Assembly: GCA_019347895.1 (NCBI GenBank)
Contig: JAHWKM010000005.1
Coordinates: 1 to 60,485, forward strand
Source of the DNA: Candidatus Parcubacteria bacterium
Lineage (GTDB): Bacteria; Patescibacteriota; Saccharimonadia; Saccharimonadales; 2-12-FULL-41-12
Reading direction: 5' to 3'
DNA length: 60,485 nt
Of this stretch, positions 24,369-33,359 are shown one piece after another. Below the pieces are notes generated by a model. The model was given only the letters and a program-made list of their open reading frames with translations. It had not been told where the DNA came from and did not search any database. The stretch's first letter is position 1; the number at the start of each line of letters is the position of its first letter. A program made the translations under genes and the position numbers.

Positions 24369-25445
24369 TTATTTAATAGAATAATCAGTATAGGCTTCGA
24401 GGAAGTCATTTAGGTCGCCGTCCAGGACCTTGTCCGGGTCTTTGCTCTCATAACCCGTCCGCAAATCTTTTACCTGTTTATAGGGGTGTAGGACATAGTT
24501 TCGTATTTGGTTGCCCCAGGCGGCCTGTTCATTCGGGCCCTTCAGTTGGGAAATTTTTTCGGCATGCTGCTCTATTTTCAATTGGGCCAGTTTGGAGCGC
24601 AAGATTGTCATAGCTGTTTCTTTATTCTGTAGCTGCGAACGCTCGTTTTGGATACTGACAACAATACCGGTTGGCAAATGCGTAACGCGCACGGCTGAAT
24701 CGGTAGTGTTTACGCTCTGGCCACCTCGTCCGCCAGCCCGGAAAACATCGATTTTCAGCTCGCTGTCATCTATTGGCAGGGATTCAGGTTCGTCAATTTC
24801 GGGCATAATGTCGACTTTGGCAAAGCTGGTTTGGCGCAAGCTTTGGGCGTTAAATGGGCTCTGCCGGACCAGACGATGGACACCATGCTCGCCTTTTAGC
24901 TTGCCGTAGGCCAGCGGACCAGAAATTTCTAAACTTACACTTTTTAGACCGGCCTCATCGCCGATAGATTCATCTAAAATCCTGGCTTTGTAGCCTTGCG
25001 CCTCCGCCCAGCGCAAATACATCCGCTGCAGCATAGCCGCCCAGTCCTGAGCGTCAACGCCGCCAGCCCCAGCCCGTATATCCAAAAGAACGTTATGTTC
25101 GTCGTACGGACCGCTAAAAGCCAGGTCCGTGTGCATACTCGTATATTTTTTTCGCAAAATTTTAAATTGTTTTTCTATGCCAAGCCGCAAAGACTCATCG
25201 TGCATCTCCAGCAATTCCTTTAGTTCCGCTGACTCTTTTTGCAGCTGTTCCCAAGCGTTAATTTTTTCTTCCAACCGTGCCAGCTGCTGCATTACCTTGA
25301 TAGCTTTTTGATTATCGTTCCAAAATCCCGGTTCTTCGCTTTTTTTCTTTAATTCTATTTGCTTCTTTTTTATTTTTTCCAAATCAATAGCCTCAACATC
25401 TTTTTGAATATTGCCGGCTAATTCGTTTATTTGCTGGGCGTCCAT
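24369..25445 (-). CDS. prfB: Peptide chain release factor 2
   Basis: RF2 recognises UAA and UGA. The 358-residue protein has the RF2 recognition tripeptide SPF (VRQSPFNAQS), the GGQ catalytic loop in [14 protein letters not shown], and DIRAGAGGVDAQDWA. The gene reads through in one frame from MDAQQINELAG, so the programmed frameshift known from many prfB genes is absent. Its presence, together with TGA stops in neighbours, supports genetic code 11. The stop codon abuts repeat copy 3. Confidence 0.96.
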   Translation of the reverse strand: MDAQQINELAGNIQKDVEAIDLEKIKKKQIELKKKSEEPGFWNDNQKAIKVMQQLARLEEKINAWEQLQKESAELKELLEMHDESLRLGIEKQFKILRKKYTSMHTDLAFSGPYDEHNVLLDIRAGAGGVDAQDWAAMLQRMYLRWAEAQGYKARILDESIGDEAGLKSVSLEISGPLAYGKLKGEHGVHRLVRQSPFNAQSLRQTSFAKVDIMPEIDEPESLPIDDSELKIDVFRAGGRGGQSVNTTDSAVRVTHLPTGIVVSIQNERSQLQNKETAMTILRSKLAQLKIEQHAEKISQLKGPNEQAAWGNQIRNYVLHPYKQVKDLRTGYESKDPDKVLDGDLNDFLEAYTDYSIK

Positions 25446-25473
25446 GGTATCTGGCTTAATTCTTTGGCAGCTT

Positions 25474-26760
25474 TCAATTCCAAAGCGCGCTTAATTTTTC
25501 GGCCAGTTTATCGGCTGGGCGGCGGTCCGTGCCGCCTAAAATTCCCAAGCCCCAATTTTTATCCGTGAATAAATCTTGTACGCCCTTAACGATTTGCTGT
25601 TTGGTTACGGCCTTTATATGCTGCGGTGTTTTAGTATACTCCTCGATTTTGTCCTCAAAGAAATACCGGCCCATGTAGCCCGCGGATAACCCGCCAACTG
25701 TCTGAACGTCGCGCTGGAATCGCCCCAGCCGGTATTGTTTAGCGGCCTTAAGATCCTTTTCGGTTATCTTGCCGTCTTGTATTTTCTTTATCTCAGTAAT
25801 GATAATATCAAATAATTTCGAGGCATTTTTAGGCTGGACCTGAGCTCCAAACCACCAGTTGGTGGTATATTTGTCAAAAAATATGTTGGAATTCATACCG
25901 TAAACTAAGCCTCTCTCACGGGCTTTGCCCAGTACCCGCGAGTGCAAGGTCTCGGTTAGCATGCTGTTAACTAAGCTCATGGCATACAGTTCCTTTTCTC
26001 TCATGCGCCGAGCCATAAAGGTATCAAAATAAAAATAAAAGTTATCGACTGTTTCATTAGGAATAAATAGCGGTTTTTTGAGGCTCGTTGGTCGTTCTTC
26101 CGGTAATTTTTTACGACCGCCGCCTTTTGGTAAACCAATTGCGGCTAGACGTTTTTTAATATGATTGCGCCGGTTTAGAGTTAGATTGCCGGCGATGACG
26201 AATCTGATATTGCTGGTGTAGTGCGTTTTTTTATAGTGGTCAACTAAATCCTGGCAGGTGACGTTATCCATAAGCTCCAAGCGTTTTTGATAGGTGGCTG
26301 AATGGTAGCCGTAAGCTTCACGCAAGGCCAAGCTGAGGTGCCGGAAATGATTATTCGACCGAGCCATGAGCTCTTCCCGGACATTGCCTACCTCGGCCTT
26401 AAATTCTTCTTCGGCAAAAAGCGGTTCCGCCAAAGAAAGAATCATCCGGTCTATTATGCGCTGCCACTCAAAATCAGCGCACTCGGCTTCATAAGTTATG
26501 TCGTAATGGCCGGTACTGGCATTGGAATACGCTCCGTTTTTTTCAAAATCCGCCTGAAAATCCCGGGCTCTCGGAAATTTCTTATTGGCGCCTAAAATGA
26601 CATGTTCCATCAGATGCGGCGCCTCCCATTTTGCTTCCGGAACCAGATATTCTCCCGCCCGGACATTTATATAAAAAGTCATGACGCTGGCATCGGGGAC
26701 ATTAATAAATAGCCCCCTGGCCCCGTTATCGAATCTAGCTTCAGAAACCCAATGCTTCAT
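25474..26760 (-). CDS. M16 family zinc peptidase (insulinase/processing-peptidase type)
   Basis: The protein has the inverted zinc motif HxxEH (HLMEHVILGAN near residue 50). The downstream Glu helix is around EEEFKAEVGNVREELMARSN. Two M16 domains are visible, the second (inactive) part spanning about residues 190-420. Cytosolic or exported targeting cannot be seen, as there is no signal peptide. I chose the ATG at 26760, with AGGAG 8 bases upstream; the track start adds ten unlikely residues. It starts 28 bases upstream of prfB on the same strand. Confidence 0.88.
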   Translation of the reverse strand: MKHWVSEARFDNGARGLFINVPDASVMTFYINVRAGEYLVPEAKWEAPHLMEHVILGANKKFPRARDFQADFEKNGAYSNASTGHYDITYEAECADFEWQRIIDRMILSLAEPLFAEEEFKAEVGNVREELMARSNNHFRHLSLALREAYGYHSATYQKRLELMDNVTCQDLVDHYKKTHYTSNIRFVIAGNLTLNRRNHIKKRLAAIGLPKGGGRKKLPEERPTSLKKPLFIPNETVDNFYFYFDTFMARRMREKELYAMSLVNSMLTETLHSRVLGKARERGLVYGMNSNIFFDKYTTNWWFGAQVQPKNASKLFDIIITEIKKIQDGKITEKDLKAAKQYRLGRFQRDVQTVGGLSAGYMGRYFFEDKIEEYTKTPQHIKAVTKQQIVKGVQDLFTDKNWGLGILGGTDRRPADKLAEKLSALWN

Positions 26761-26789
26761 CCAGATCTCCTGCACCATTCTGCCCGCCA

Positions 26790-26938
26790 AACTGCAAAGC
26801 CGTCTGCCCCGCAGGATTCTTGAGCTAAAACGCGATTTTCTTCTGCGGTACTCAAGGCGACGTACATATTTCCGTACGTCTTTTTCCGTTCCTCAAAGAG
26901 AAATCGCTTTTTAACTTCAAGTGCAGAATTCTGATACA
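26790..26938. repeat. Long imperfect hairpin between secA and the M16 gene
   Basis: On the minus strand CTTGAaGTTAAAAaGCGATTT pairs with a near-complement about 100 bases later, and the centre holds GACGTAC/GTACGTC. The gap contains a 60-codon frame (26757-26939) whose ATG overlaps the secA stop, but most of it is hairpin sequence. No T-tract follows, so it is not a standard terminator. Confidence 0.5.
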
Positions 26939-29545
26939 TTACTTGCGCTTCTTGCTCTTCTTTCTTCTTTGACGCTCGGCTTTTCGCGATTTTTTAATCT
27001 TATTGTGGGATCTCCTGAGTTCGCTATTTTGTTTCTTTTCAGAGGCGAAATGGGCTTCTTCGAATTCCTGGCCTTCTATAATTTTGTCGGCATTATCGAC
27101 AGATCCGCGAGCGGCGCGCGTAAGTTCGGTCTCTACCGAACGGTTAAGCTCGGACTGCTCGAGCGGACGCGCATGAAAGAGCGCCCGGACTACATCGTGC
27201 CGCAAGTCCCGCTGCATTTGCTCAAAAATAATTTGCGACTGTTTTCGATATTCTACCAAAGGGTCTTTTTGGCCGACACCCATCCAGTGGATTCCTTCGC
27301 GCAGATGCTCCATATTCTCCAGATGCTGCATCCAGAAATTATCCAAGATCTGCAAATACGCATCCCGCTCGACTTTTCGTAATATTTCAGGGGTGAAGCG
27401 CTCTTCTTGCTCTTTATAAAGTTCATCGGCCGCCTTGATCAGTTCCTCTTCAAACTTCTCGGCCGGCTGGTCAAACAAATGATCCAAAGTACCCTCGTCA
27501 AAAGGAAAAACTTCCTTCACGAAAGCCTCGTAATCTTCACTCGCGGCTTGCGGCGAATTGGCCAGGTCTTTGGCCTCTGAATGAATGAAAATTTTAATAC
27601 GCTTGCTGATGTCGGCTTGTTTTAGAATTTCCGAACGCATCATATAGGTAGCTTTGCGGTGGCGATTCATCACATCGTCGTATTTAACGACGTTTTTTCT
27701 GGCATCAAAGTTAAAGCCTTCTACCTTCTTTTGCGCGCCCTCCAGGCTTTTGCTAATAACCCGATTTTCAACCGGCGTGTCATCATCTACGTTCATGCGG
27801 TCCATAACCTTCATTATTCTCTCGCCGCCGAACACACGCATCAAATGGTCTTCGCAGGAAACAAAAAATTGTGTCGCGCCCGGATCTCCCTGGCGGCCGG
27901 AGCGTCCGCGCAGCTGGTTGTCGATCCGCCGGGCCTCATGCCGCTCCGAGCCGACTACGAATAAACCGCCGGCCTTTTTGGAGTCCTCATCAAGTACAAT
28001 ATCTGTTCCGCGGCCGGCAATATTGGTAGCCAGCGTGACAGCACCGCGCGTTCCGGCCTTGGCAATAATCGCGGCTTCCCGCTCGTTGTTTTTTGCGTTT
28101 AATACCTGGTGGGGCACCTCAGCTTTTTTTAGCAGGCTGGTGAGTTTCTCATTCTTTTCGATTGACGCCGTTCCTATTAAAACCGGCTGGCCGTTTTTAT
28201 GCAGTTTCTTTACTTCGGCTATCAAGGCTTTGAACTTGCCGGCCTCATTTTTAAAGATTTTGTCCGGTAAATCTTTACGTATGAGTTTTTTATGGGGCGG
28301 AATCTCCAGAACCTCAAGTTTGTAGATCATATGGAATTCTTCAGCCTCGGTCAACGCCGTACCGGTCATACCCGACAATTTTTTATACAGGCGGAAGTAG
28401 TTCTGAAAGCTGATTGTCGCTAAGGTTTGGGATTCTTCTTGGATTTCGACGTTTTCTTTGGCTTCGATTGCCTGATGGAGTCCTTCGTTATAGCGCCGGC
28501 CGGCTAGCAAGCGTCCGGTAAATTCGTCGACTATCACTATTTCGCCGCTGCTGGTGACCACATAGTCTTTGTCGCGCTTAAAAAGTGCTTGGGCGCGCAA
28601 TGCCTTGTCCAGGTGGTAAATTGTTCGGATATTGCCGGTACCATAAAGATTATCGATACCTAATATTTTTTCGACTAAATCGACGCCGTCATCATTTAGG
28701 GCAACTTGTTTGCGCTTTTCGTCGACCTCATAATGCTTGTCGCGCTCCAGCTGGCGAACCACTTTGGCGAATTGCTGGTAAGATGTGCTGCTGGCTGTAG
28801 AAGGGGCTGAAATAATCAGCGGTGTGCGGGCCTCGTCAATTAAAATCGAATCCACCTCGTCAACAATAGCAAAATTTAAATCTCGCTGGCGCAATTGTTC
28901 AATCTCACGAACCATATTGTCGCGCAAATAATCAAATCCGAATTCATTGTTGGTGCCGAAGGTTATATCAGCCCGGTAAGCTTCCTGGCGGGTGCATGGT
29001 TTTAAATGGTGCATTCTTGGGTCGTCATGTTCTTCGTTTTTATATTTGGAATCAAATATAACTGATTTCTCAGGTATAATGGCTCCGACGCTAAGGCCTA
29101 AAAAGTCATAAACTTCACCCATCCAGCCGGTGTCGCGCTGCGCCAGGTAATCATTAACCGTGACCACATGCACGCCTTTGCCTTCCAGCGCGTTCAAATA
29201 AGCCGGCAAGGTAGAGGTAAGAGTTTTACCCTCGCCGGTTTTCATCTCCGTAACAGCACCTGTATGCAGGCCCATTCCGCCGATCAGCTGTACGTCGAAA
29301 TGCCGCTGCCCTAACGTCCTTCTAGCTGCTTCTCTGACGGTTGCAAAAGCTTCGGGTAATATTTCATCAAGCATTTTGCCTTTTTCTAATTCACTTTTGA
29401 ATTTATCGGTTTGGTTCCTAAGATCTGTATCGGATAATTTTTTGATTTTCGGCTCAAGGTCATTGATTTCGCTAACGCGTTTAGTTAGCTTTTTTACCGT
29501 CCTGATTTGCGGGTCGCCAAAAACTTTTTTAAGAATTTTTTTCAT
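26939..29545 (-). CDS. secA: Protein translocase ATPase SecA
   Basis: SecA drives preproteins through SecYEG. The 868-residue protein has DEAD motor motifs: Walker A in EMKTGEGKTL, DEVDSILIDEART, and motif VI region LRGRSGRQGDPGATQFF. The preprotein cross-linking, scaffold and wing domains follow (YDDVMNRHRKATY, HLREGIHWMGVGQKDPLVEY). The C-terminal zinc motif that binds SecB in proteobacteria is missing. In its place is a basic tail ending KSRKAERQRRKKSKKRK, which may bind membrane lipids or ribosomes (inference). Confidence 0.97.
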   Translation of the reverse strand: MKKILKKVFGDPQIRTVKKLTKRVSEINDLEPKIKKLSDTDLRNQTDKFKSELEKGKMLDEILPEAFATVREAARRTLGQRHFDVQLIGGMGLHTGAVTEMKTGEGKTLTSTLPAYLNALEGKGVHVVTVNDYLAQRDTGWMGEVYDFLGLSVGAIIPEKSVIFDSKYKNEEHDDPRMHHLKPCTRQEAYRADITFGTNNEFGFDYLRDNMVREIEQLRQRDLNFAIVDEVDSILIDEARTPLIISAPSTASSTSYQQFAKVVRQLERDKHYEVDEKRKQVALNDDGVDLVEKILGIDNLYGTGNIRTIYHLDKALRAQALFKRDKDYVVTSSGEIVIVDEFTGRLLAGRRYNEGLHQAIEAKENVEIQEESQTLATISFQNYFRLYKKLSGMTGTALTEAEEFHMIYKLEVLEIPPHKKLIRKDLPDKIFKNEAGKFKALIAEVKKLHKNGQPVLIGTASIEKNEKLTSLLKKAEVPHQVLNAKNNEREAAIIAKAGTRGAVTLATNIAGRGTDIVLDEDSKKAGGLFVVGSERHEARRIDNQLRGRSGRQGDPGATQFFVSCEDHLMRVFGGERIMKVMDRMNVDDDTPVENRVISKSLEGAQKKVEGFNFDARKNVVKYDDVMNRHRKATYMMRSEILKQADISKRIKIFIHSEAKDLANSPQAASEDYEAFVKEVFPFDEGTLDHLFDQPAEKFEEELIKAADELYKEQEERFTPEILRKVERDAYLQILDNFWMQHLENMEHLREGIHWMGVGQKDPLVEYRKQSQIIFEQMQRDLRHDVVRALFHARPLEQSELNRSVETELTRAARGSVDNADKIIEGQEFEEAHFASEKKQNSELRRSHNKIKKSRKAERQRRKKSKKRK

Positions 29546-29614
29546 AAATTATATTCACTTACCTCCAAGTGGTTTTGATACATTGTAACGTTTTTTATCA
29601 GTTGTTTCCAGAGT

Positions 29615-30235
29615 TTATAGCGTGAAGCGTATTTCTTCCTTTTTAACGGGCGCGCCATTTTCAAAATGATAAACCAATATTAATTCATGCGGCATTTCAA
29701 CTTGGCTTACGGCCTCATCCGCCAAGCCGTCCAAGTGCTTGATAAGCGCCCGGTTAGTATTGCCGTGAGTGACCGAGATTACGATTTCTCCGGCGGCAAT
29801 CTCAGGCAATATATTTTTTTGTAAATATGGAACGGCTCGCTCGTAAACGTCCTTTAGCGATTCACCTTCCGGTACACGGTAATCCCAGCTGCGGCGGATT
29901 TGCATAAACTCCGCGTCCCCAACCTCTTTTTTAACCTGCCACTTGTTTTTGCCGGCAAATTTACCATAACTGCGTTCGTTTAAATGCTGGTGGGCTTGGA
30001 CGGGTATTGCCTGCTCGTTAATTATTATATGCTCATGAATGATTTGCCATGTATGTTTAGCGCGGATTAGCTCTGATGTGTAAGCTTTGGAAACACCGTA
30101 ATTCCTTAATGCTTCAGCAATAGCTTTGGCGTGCTTTTTGCCCTTCGGACTTAACAGCGGGTCGTGCCAGCCGGTCCATAAGCCTTTAGCGTTATATACC
30201 GTTTCTCCATGCCGGACTAATATTAATTTAGACAT
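29615..30235 (-). CDS. gpmA: 2,3-bisphosphoglycerate-dependent phosphoglycerate mutase
   Basis: GpmA interconverts 3- and 2-phosphoglycerate in glycolysis. The 206-residue protein has the phospho-acceptor motif LILVRHGETVYNAKGLWTGW, the acid Glu in LNERSYGKFAGKNKW, the binding arginines in RRSWDYRVPEGESL, and the second His in VTHGNTNRAL. Its ATG overlaps the stop of eno (TAATG), so the two consecutive glycolytic enzymes are translationally coupled. Confidence 0.95.
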   Translation of the reverse strand: MSKLILVRHGETVYNAKGLWTGWHDPLLSPKGKKHAKAIAEALRNYGVSKAYTSELIRAKHTWQIIHEHIIINEQAIPVQAHQHLNERSYGKFAGKNKWQVKKEVGDAEFMQIRRSWDYRVPEGESLKDVYERAVPYLQKNILPEIAAGEIVISVTHGNTNRALIKHLDGLADEAVSQVEMPHELILVYHFENGAPVKKEEIRFTL

Positions 30236-31512
30236 TATTTCCTATCCCAGGCGGCTAATTTGCCCGGACCGATTTGTTCTGAGATTCTTATAAGTTCGTT
30301 GTACTTAGCAGTCCTCTCGCCGCGGCTCAAACTGCCGGTTTTAATCTGTCCGGCACCTGTGCCAACGGCAAGATGCGCGATGGTTGTATCTTCGGTTTCG
30401 CCGCTGCGATGGCTTATTATAGTGTTCCATCCGGCTTTTTGCGCCATGACAATAGACTCTATAGTTTCGCTAAGCGTACCTATCTGGTTAGGTTTGATCA
30501 ATATCGCATTAGCTGCTTTTTGCTCAATTGCTTTAGCCAATAATTGCGAATTTGTAACCAGCAAATCATCGCCTACCAGCTGGATTTTAGCTCCAATTGC
30601 CTTTGTAAGGTTTTTCCAGCCTTGCCAGTCATCTTCGGCGCAAGCATCTTCAATCGACGTAATCTCGTACTGCTGTGCCAGTCCGGCCACCCACTCAACC
30701 ATTTGCCGGCTGTCCAGCTCCCGGCCATCGCTGGTTAATTTGTATTCACCAGCCTGATAAAATTCTGAGCTGGCTATATCTAAAGCGATACAAACGTCTT
30801 TGCCGTATTTAAAGCGTGATTTGCCTATGGCTTCCACCAGCAGCTCCAGCGCGGCTTCGTTGCTTTCAAGCTTGGGTGCGAAACCGCCTTCATCTCCGAC
30901 AGTGGTTGGTTGGCCTAAATTACTTAATGATTTCTTCAGCGAATAAAAAACATCGGCAATTATTTCTATAGCTTGGTCAAAGTCTTTGGCACCAACCGGC
31001 ACCAGCATGACTTCCTGGACGTCCACCCCGCCACTGGCGTGCGCCCCGCCGTTCAGCACGTTTACCATTGGCATGGGCAGGGATAAATCCTTCTTACCGC
31101 CGGCTTTTTTGTAGAGGCTGGAAATATGTCTATATAACGGCTGTCCTTGGGCGGCAGCGTGCGCCGCAGCCAATGAAACCGATAAAATCGCGTTGGCTCC
31201 CAGGCTGGATTTTTGCTCGGTTCCATCAAGCTCTATCATTTTTTTATCAATGGCCGACTGGTCGGCAGCCTCCATGCCGATGAGCTCTTTTGCGATAATA
31301 TTATTTACATTTTCAACGGCCTTATACACGGCTTTGCCGCCGAATTTTTTGCCGCTATCGCGTAACTCAACCGCTTCCAGCGCACCGGTAGACGCTCCGC
31401 TTGGAACGATAGCCCGGCCAATAAAACCGTCTTGCAAGGTGACTTCCGCTTCAACGGTGGGATAACCTCTCGAATCAAATACCTGCCTGCTGAATATTTT
31501 TTTAATTTTCAC
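30235..31512 (-). CDS. eno: Enolase
   Basis: Enolase converts 2-phosphoglycerate to phosphoenolpyruvate. The 425-residue protein starts with the usual IFSRQVFDSRGYPTVEAEV and has ASTGALEAVELRD, VGDEGGFAPKL, the metal ligands in ALDIASSEF and EDACAEDDW, and the end motif LIKPNQIGTLSETI followed by ISHRSGETEDTTIAHLA. The start codon is GTG, preceded by GGAGGG. It is the first gene of a pair with gpmA, directly downstream of hpf. Confidence 0.97.
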   Translation of the reverse strand: MKIKKIFSRQVFDSRGYPTVEAEVTLQDGFIGRAIVPSGASTGALEAVELRDSGKKFGGKAVYKAVENVNNIIAKELIGMEAADQSAIDKKMIELDGTEQKSSLGANAILSVSLAAAHAAAQGQPLYRHISSLYKKAGGKKDLSLPMPMVNVLNGGAHASGGVDVQEVMLVPVGAKDFDQAIEIIADVFYSLKKSLSNLGQPTTVGDEGGFAPKLESNEAALELLVEAIGKSRFKYGKDVCIALDIASSEFYQAGEYKLTSDGRELDSRQMVEWVAGLAQQYEITSIEDACAEDDWQGWKNLTKAIGAKIQLVGDDLLVTNSQLLAKAIEQKAANAILIKPNQIGTLSETIESIVMAQKAGWNTIISHRSGETEDTTIAHLAVGTGAGQIKTGSLSRGERTAKYNELIRISEQIGPGKLAAWDRK

Positions 31513-31539
31513 GGTTACCCTCCAAATTAATTCTTGATT

Positions 31540-31896
31540 CTATTTCCCCTGCAGCCGATTGATTAGCCGGCGATGCAGGCGCGGGCCGGCGTGTTTTTCT
31601 TTATATTTTTTGAGCTGAATTTTTAAATTTTCTTCTACCAAATCTATGGCTTCGGGTATCGTCAAACCCTTTTTATGGACGGTAATTTGGGTTTTGGGCA
31701 GTCTTAATATAACTTCGCATTCGTATTGTTTCTTATCTTTAGCTTTTGATTGTTTAATTTTTACTTCTGCATGGGTAGATTCGCGGGCATTTTTTGGGAT
31801 GAAACGGTCCAGCGCGCCAATTTTTCTTTGCACGTAGCTTTCTATATCATTATTTAATTTTTTATGGACTCCGCTGATATTGATAGATTTGATCAT
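31540..31896 (-). CDS. hpf: Short ribosome hibernation promoting factor (HPF/RaiA family)
   Basis: The 118-residue protein is a single HPF/YfiA domain that binds the decoding region of inactive ribosomes. Features are INISGVHKKLNNDIESYVQR at the start, AEVKIKQSKAKDKKQYECEV, and VHKKGLTIPEAIDLVEENLK. It lacks the C-terminal dimerisation domain of long HPF. A basic tail (RLHRRLINRLQGK) follows. It lies 27 bases upstream of eno. Confidence 0.9.
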   Translation of the reverse strand: MIKSINISGVHKKLNNDIESYVQRKIGALDRFIPKNARESTHAEVKIKQSKAKDKKQYECEVILRLPKTQITVHKKGLTIPEAIDLVEENLKIQLKKYKEKHAGPRLHRRLINRLQGK

Positions 31897-32035
31897 ATCT
31901 TTTCTCTGCCTCCTTTGGGAGCTAAAATTACATAAGAAAACATTCCTGAGTCCACCCTCTTTAGCTGCAAATTAGCATAATTCTTCTCAAAGTATTTTCC
32001 AATACTCTTCGTCAAATTATGTAATTTTCGCATAA
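31897..32035 (-). promoter_or_regulatory. Structured leader of hpf with hidden Shine-Dalgarno
   Basis: On the minus strand AAAATTACATAA is followed about 90 bases later by its perfect complement TTATGTAATTTT. Right after it GCTCCcaaaGGAGGC folds the Shine-Dalgarno AGGAGG into a small hairpin 10-14 bases before the hpf ATG. This could be a translational switch; no known riboswitch class is recognised. Confidence 0.4.
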
Positions 32036-32059
32036 AGATCATTGTCATCAGAAATATTT

Positions 32060-33352
32060 CTATATAAATTCAGCTCCCATGTATTTTTGTAAAACTTTAG
32101 GTACCACCACAGAGCCATCGGCTTGCTGGTTGTTTTCTATAATGGCAATTAGCGGTCGCTGCGAAAAAGCCGTGGCGTCATTATTGTGCACGAACTGGAT
32201 GTTGCCGTCTCGGCGCTTTACCCGCGTATTGGTGCCTCGGGCCTGAAAATCAGTTATGTAATCGGCCGTATGGGTTTCTCGGTATTTATTCTGGGCTGGC
32301 AGCCAGACATCTATATCCATGCCGCGGGCGTTCGGAAAGCCGATATCGGCCGTACATTTATTAAGCAAACGATACGGCAACTCTAATTGCTGCATAAGAT
32401 ATTCCTGAATCGCCACCATGAATAAATGTTCCTGCAACGATGCTTCAGCCAAGTTAAAGCTCTCCATTTCCAGTTTATTGAATTGATGCAGGCGTAAAAT
32501 ACCTTCCATGTCTTTGCCGTAAGTACCGGCCTCGCGACGAAAAGCTGTGGTATGGCCAACGTAGCGGATAGGGAAATCGGCTTCGGTCAGAACTTCCCCC
32601 ATATACATCGGTGCCAGCGTATGCTCGGCGCTGGCATTTAGCCAAAGCTCATCATTTTCTAATTTATAAGTTTGCTGTTCTTTGTCCAACCGTCCGGTAG
32701 CTTGGTAGACTTCCGTCTTAGCCATAGCCGGCGGAATTACAGGTATAAATGGTTTCGGGCTGACATTTAGATCATTGTCCCCAATAATTTTTTGCAGGAT
32801 TTTTTCATCAGTTAATACGCTCAGTCCGAAATTCCAAAGCGCGTATTCCAGCATAACTAAATCACCCTTTAAATAAACGAATCTCGTACCGGCCACTTTT
32901 GCGCCGCGCTCTTTGTCCAGCCAGCCCTTGGCTTCGGCGATCTCAGAATGGTTTTTTATTTCAAAATCAAAGTCTGGTTTTTCGCCCCAAGTTTTAACCT
33001 CTTGATTTTCGTCTTCGCTGGCGCCAACCGGCACGTCGTCAACCGGCATATTCGGTATGCTTTTGAGCAATTTAAGCCACTGCTCTTCAGTTTCTTTGAG
33101 GTATTCCTCCCTGTGGGCCAGTTCAATTTTAATTTGGCGCCCTTCTTCCACCAGCGATTCTTCCGGTTTACCGCCTTTTGTAGATTCAGCTATTTTGTTA
33201 CGTTTGCCTCTAAGCTCTTCAACCTGGGCCAATAATTCTTTGCGATCAGAATCATATTTCAAAAGCTGCTCAACATCAACCTCAAAACCCTTCTGAGCCG
33301 CCTTTTTCCGCACCAGCCCCGGATTATCCCGCACAAACTGAATATCAATCAT
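32060..33352 (-). CDS. serS: Seryl-tRNA synthetase
   Basis: The 430-residue class II synthetase charges tRNA-Ser. The N-terminal antiparallel coiled-coil arm spans about residues 30-105 (KRNKIAESTKGG). The catalytic domain shows motif 2 AFRREAGTYGKDMEGILRLHQFNKLE, and DIGFPNARGMDIDVWLPAQ with EVSSCS-like ETHTADYITDFQ replacing part of the usual sequence. Motif 3 is in VHNNDATAFSQRPLIAIIEN. The length is normal. Confidence 0.95.
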   Translation of the reverse strand: MIDIQFVRDNPGLVRKKAAQKGFEVDVEQLLKYDSDRKELLAQVEELRGKRNKIAESTKGGKPEESLVEEGRQIKIELAHREEYLKETEEQWLKLLKSIPNMPVDDVPVGASEDENQEVKTWGEKPDFDFEIKNHSEIAEAKGWLDKERGAKVAGTRFVYLKGDLVMLEYALWNFGLSVLTDEKILQKIIGDNDLNVSPKPFIPVIPPAMAKTEVYQATGRLDKEQQTYKLENDELWLNASAEHTLAPMYMGEVLTEADFPIRYVGHTTAFRREAGTYGKDMEGILRLHQFNKLEMESFNLAEASLQEHLFMVAIQEYLMQQLELPYRLLNKCTADIGFPNARGMDIDVWLPAQNKYRETHTADYITDFQARGTNTRVKRRDGNIQFVHNNDATAFSQRPLIAIIENNQQADGSVVVPKVLQKYMGAEFI

Positions 33353-33359
33353 GGTTCGA

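Noticed and set aside
24369-25445. Programmed frameshift in prfB
   Set aside because: The whole RF2 sequence is in one frame with no internal stop, so no frameshift is needed.
26757-26939. 60-codon ORF overlapping the secA stop
   Set aside because: Coupled start looks attractive, but nearly all of it is an imperfect hairpin, and no family is recognised.
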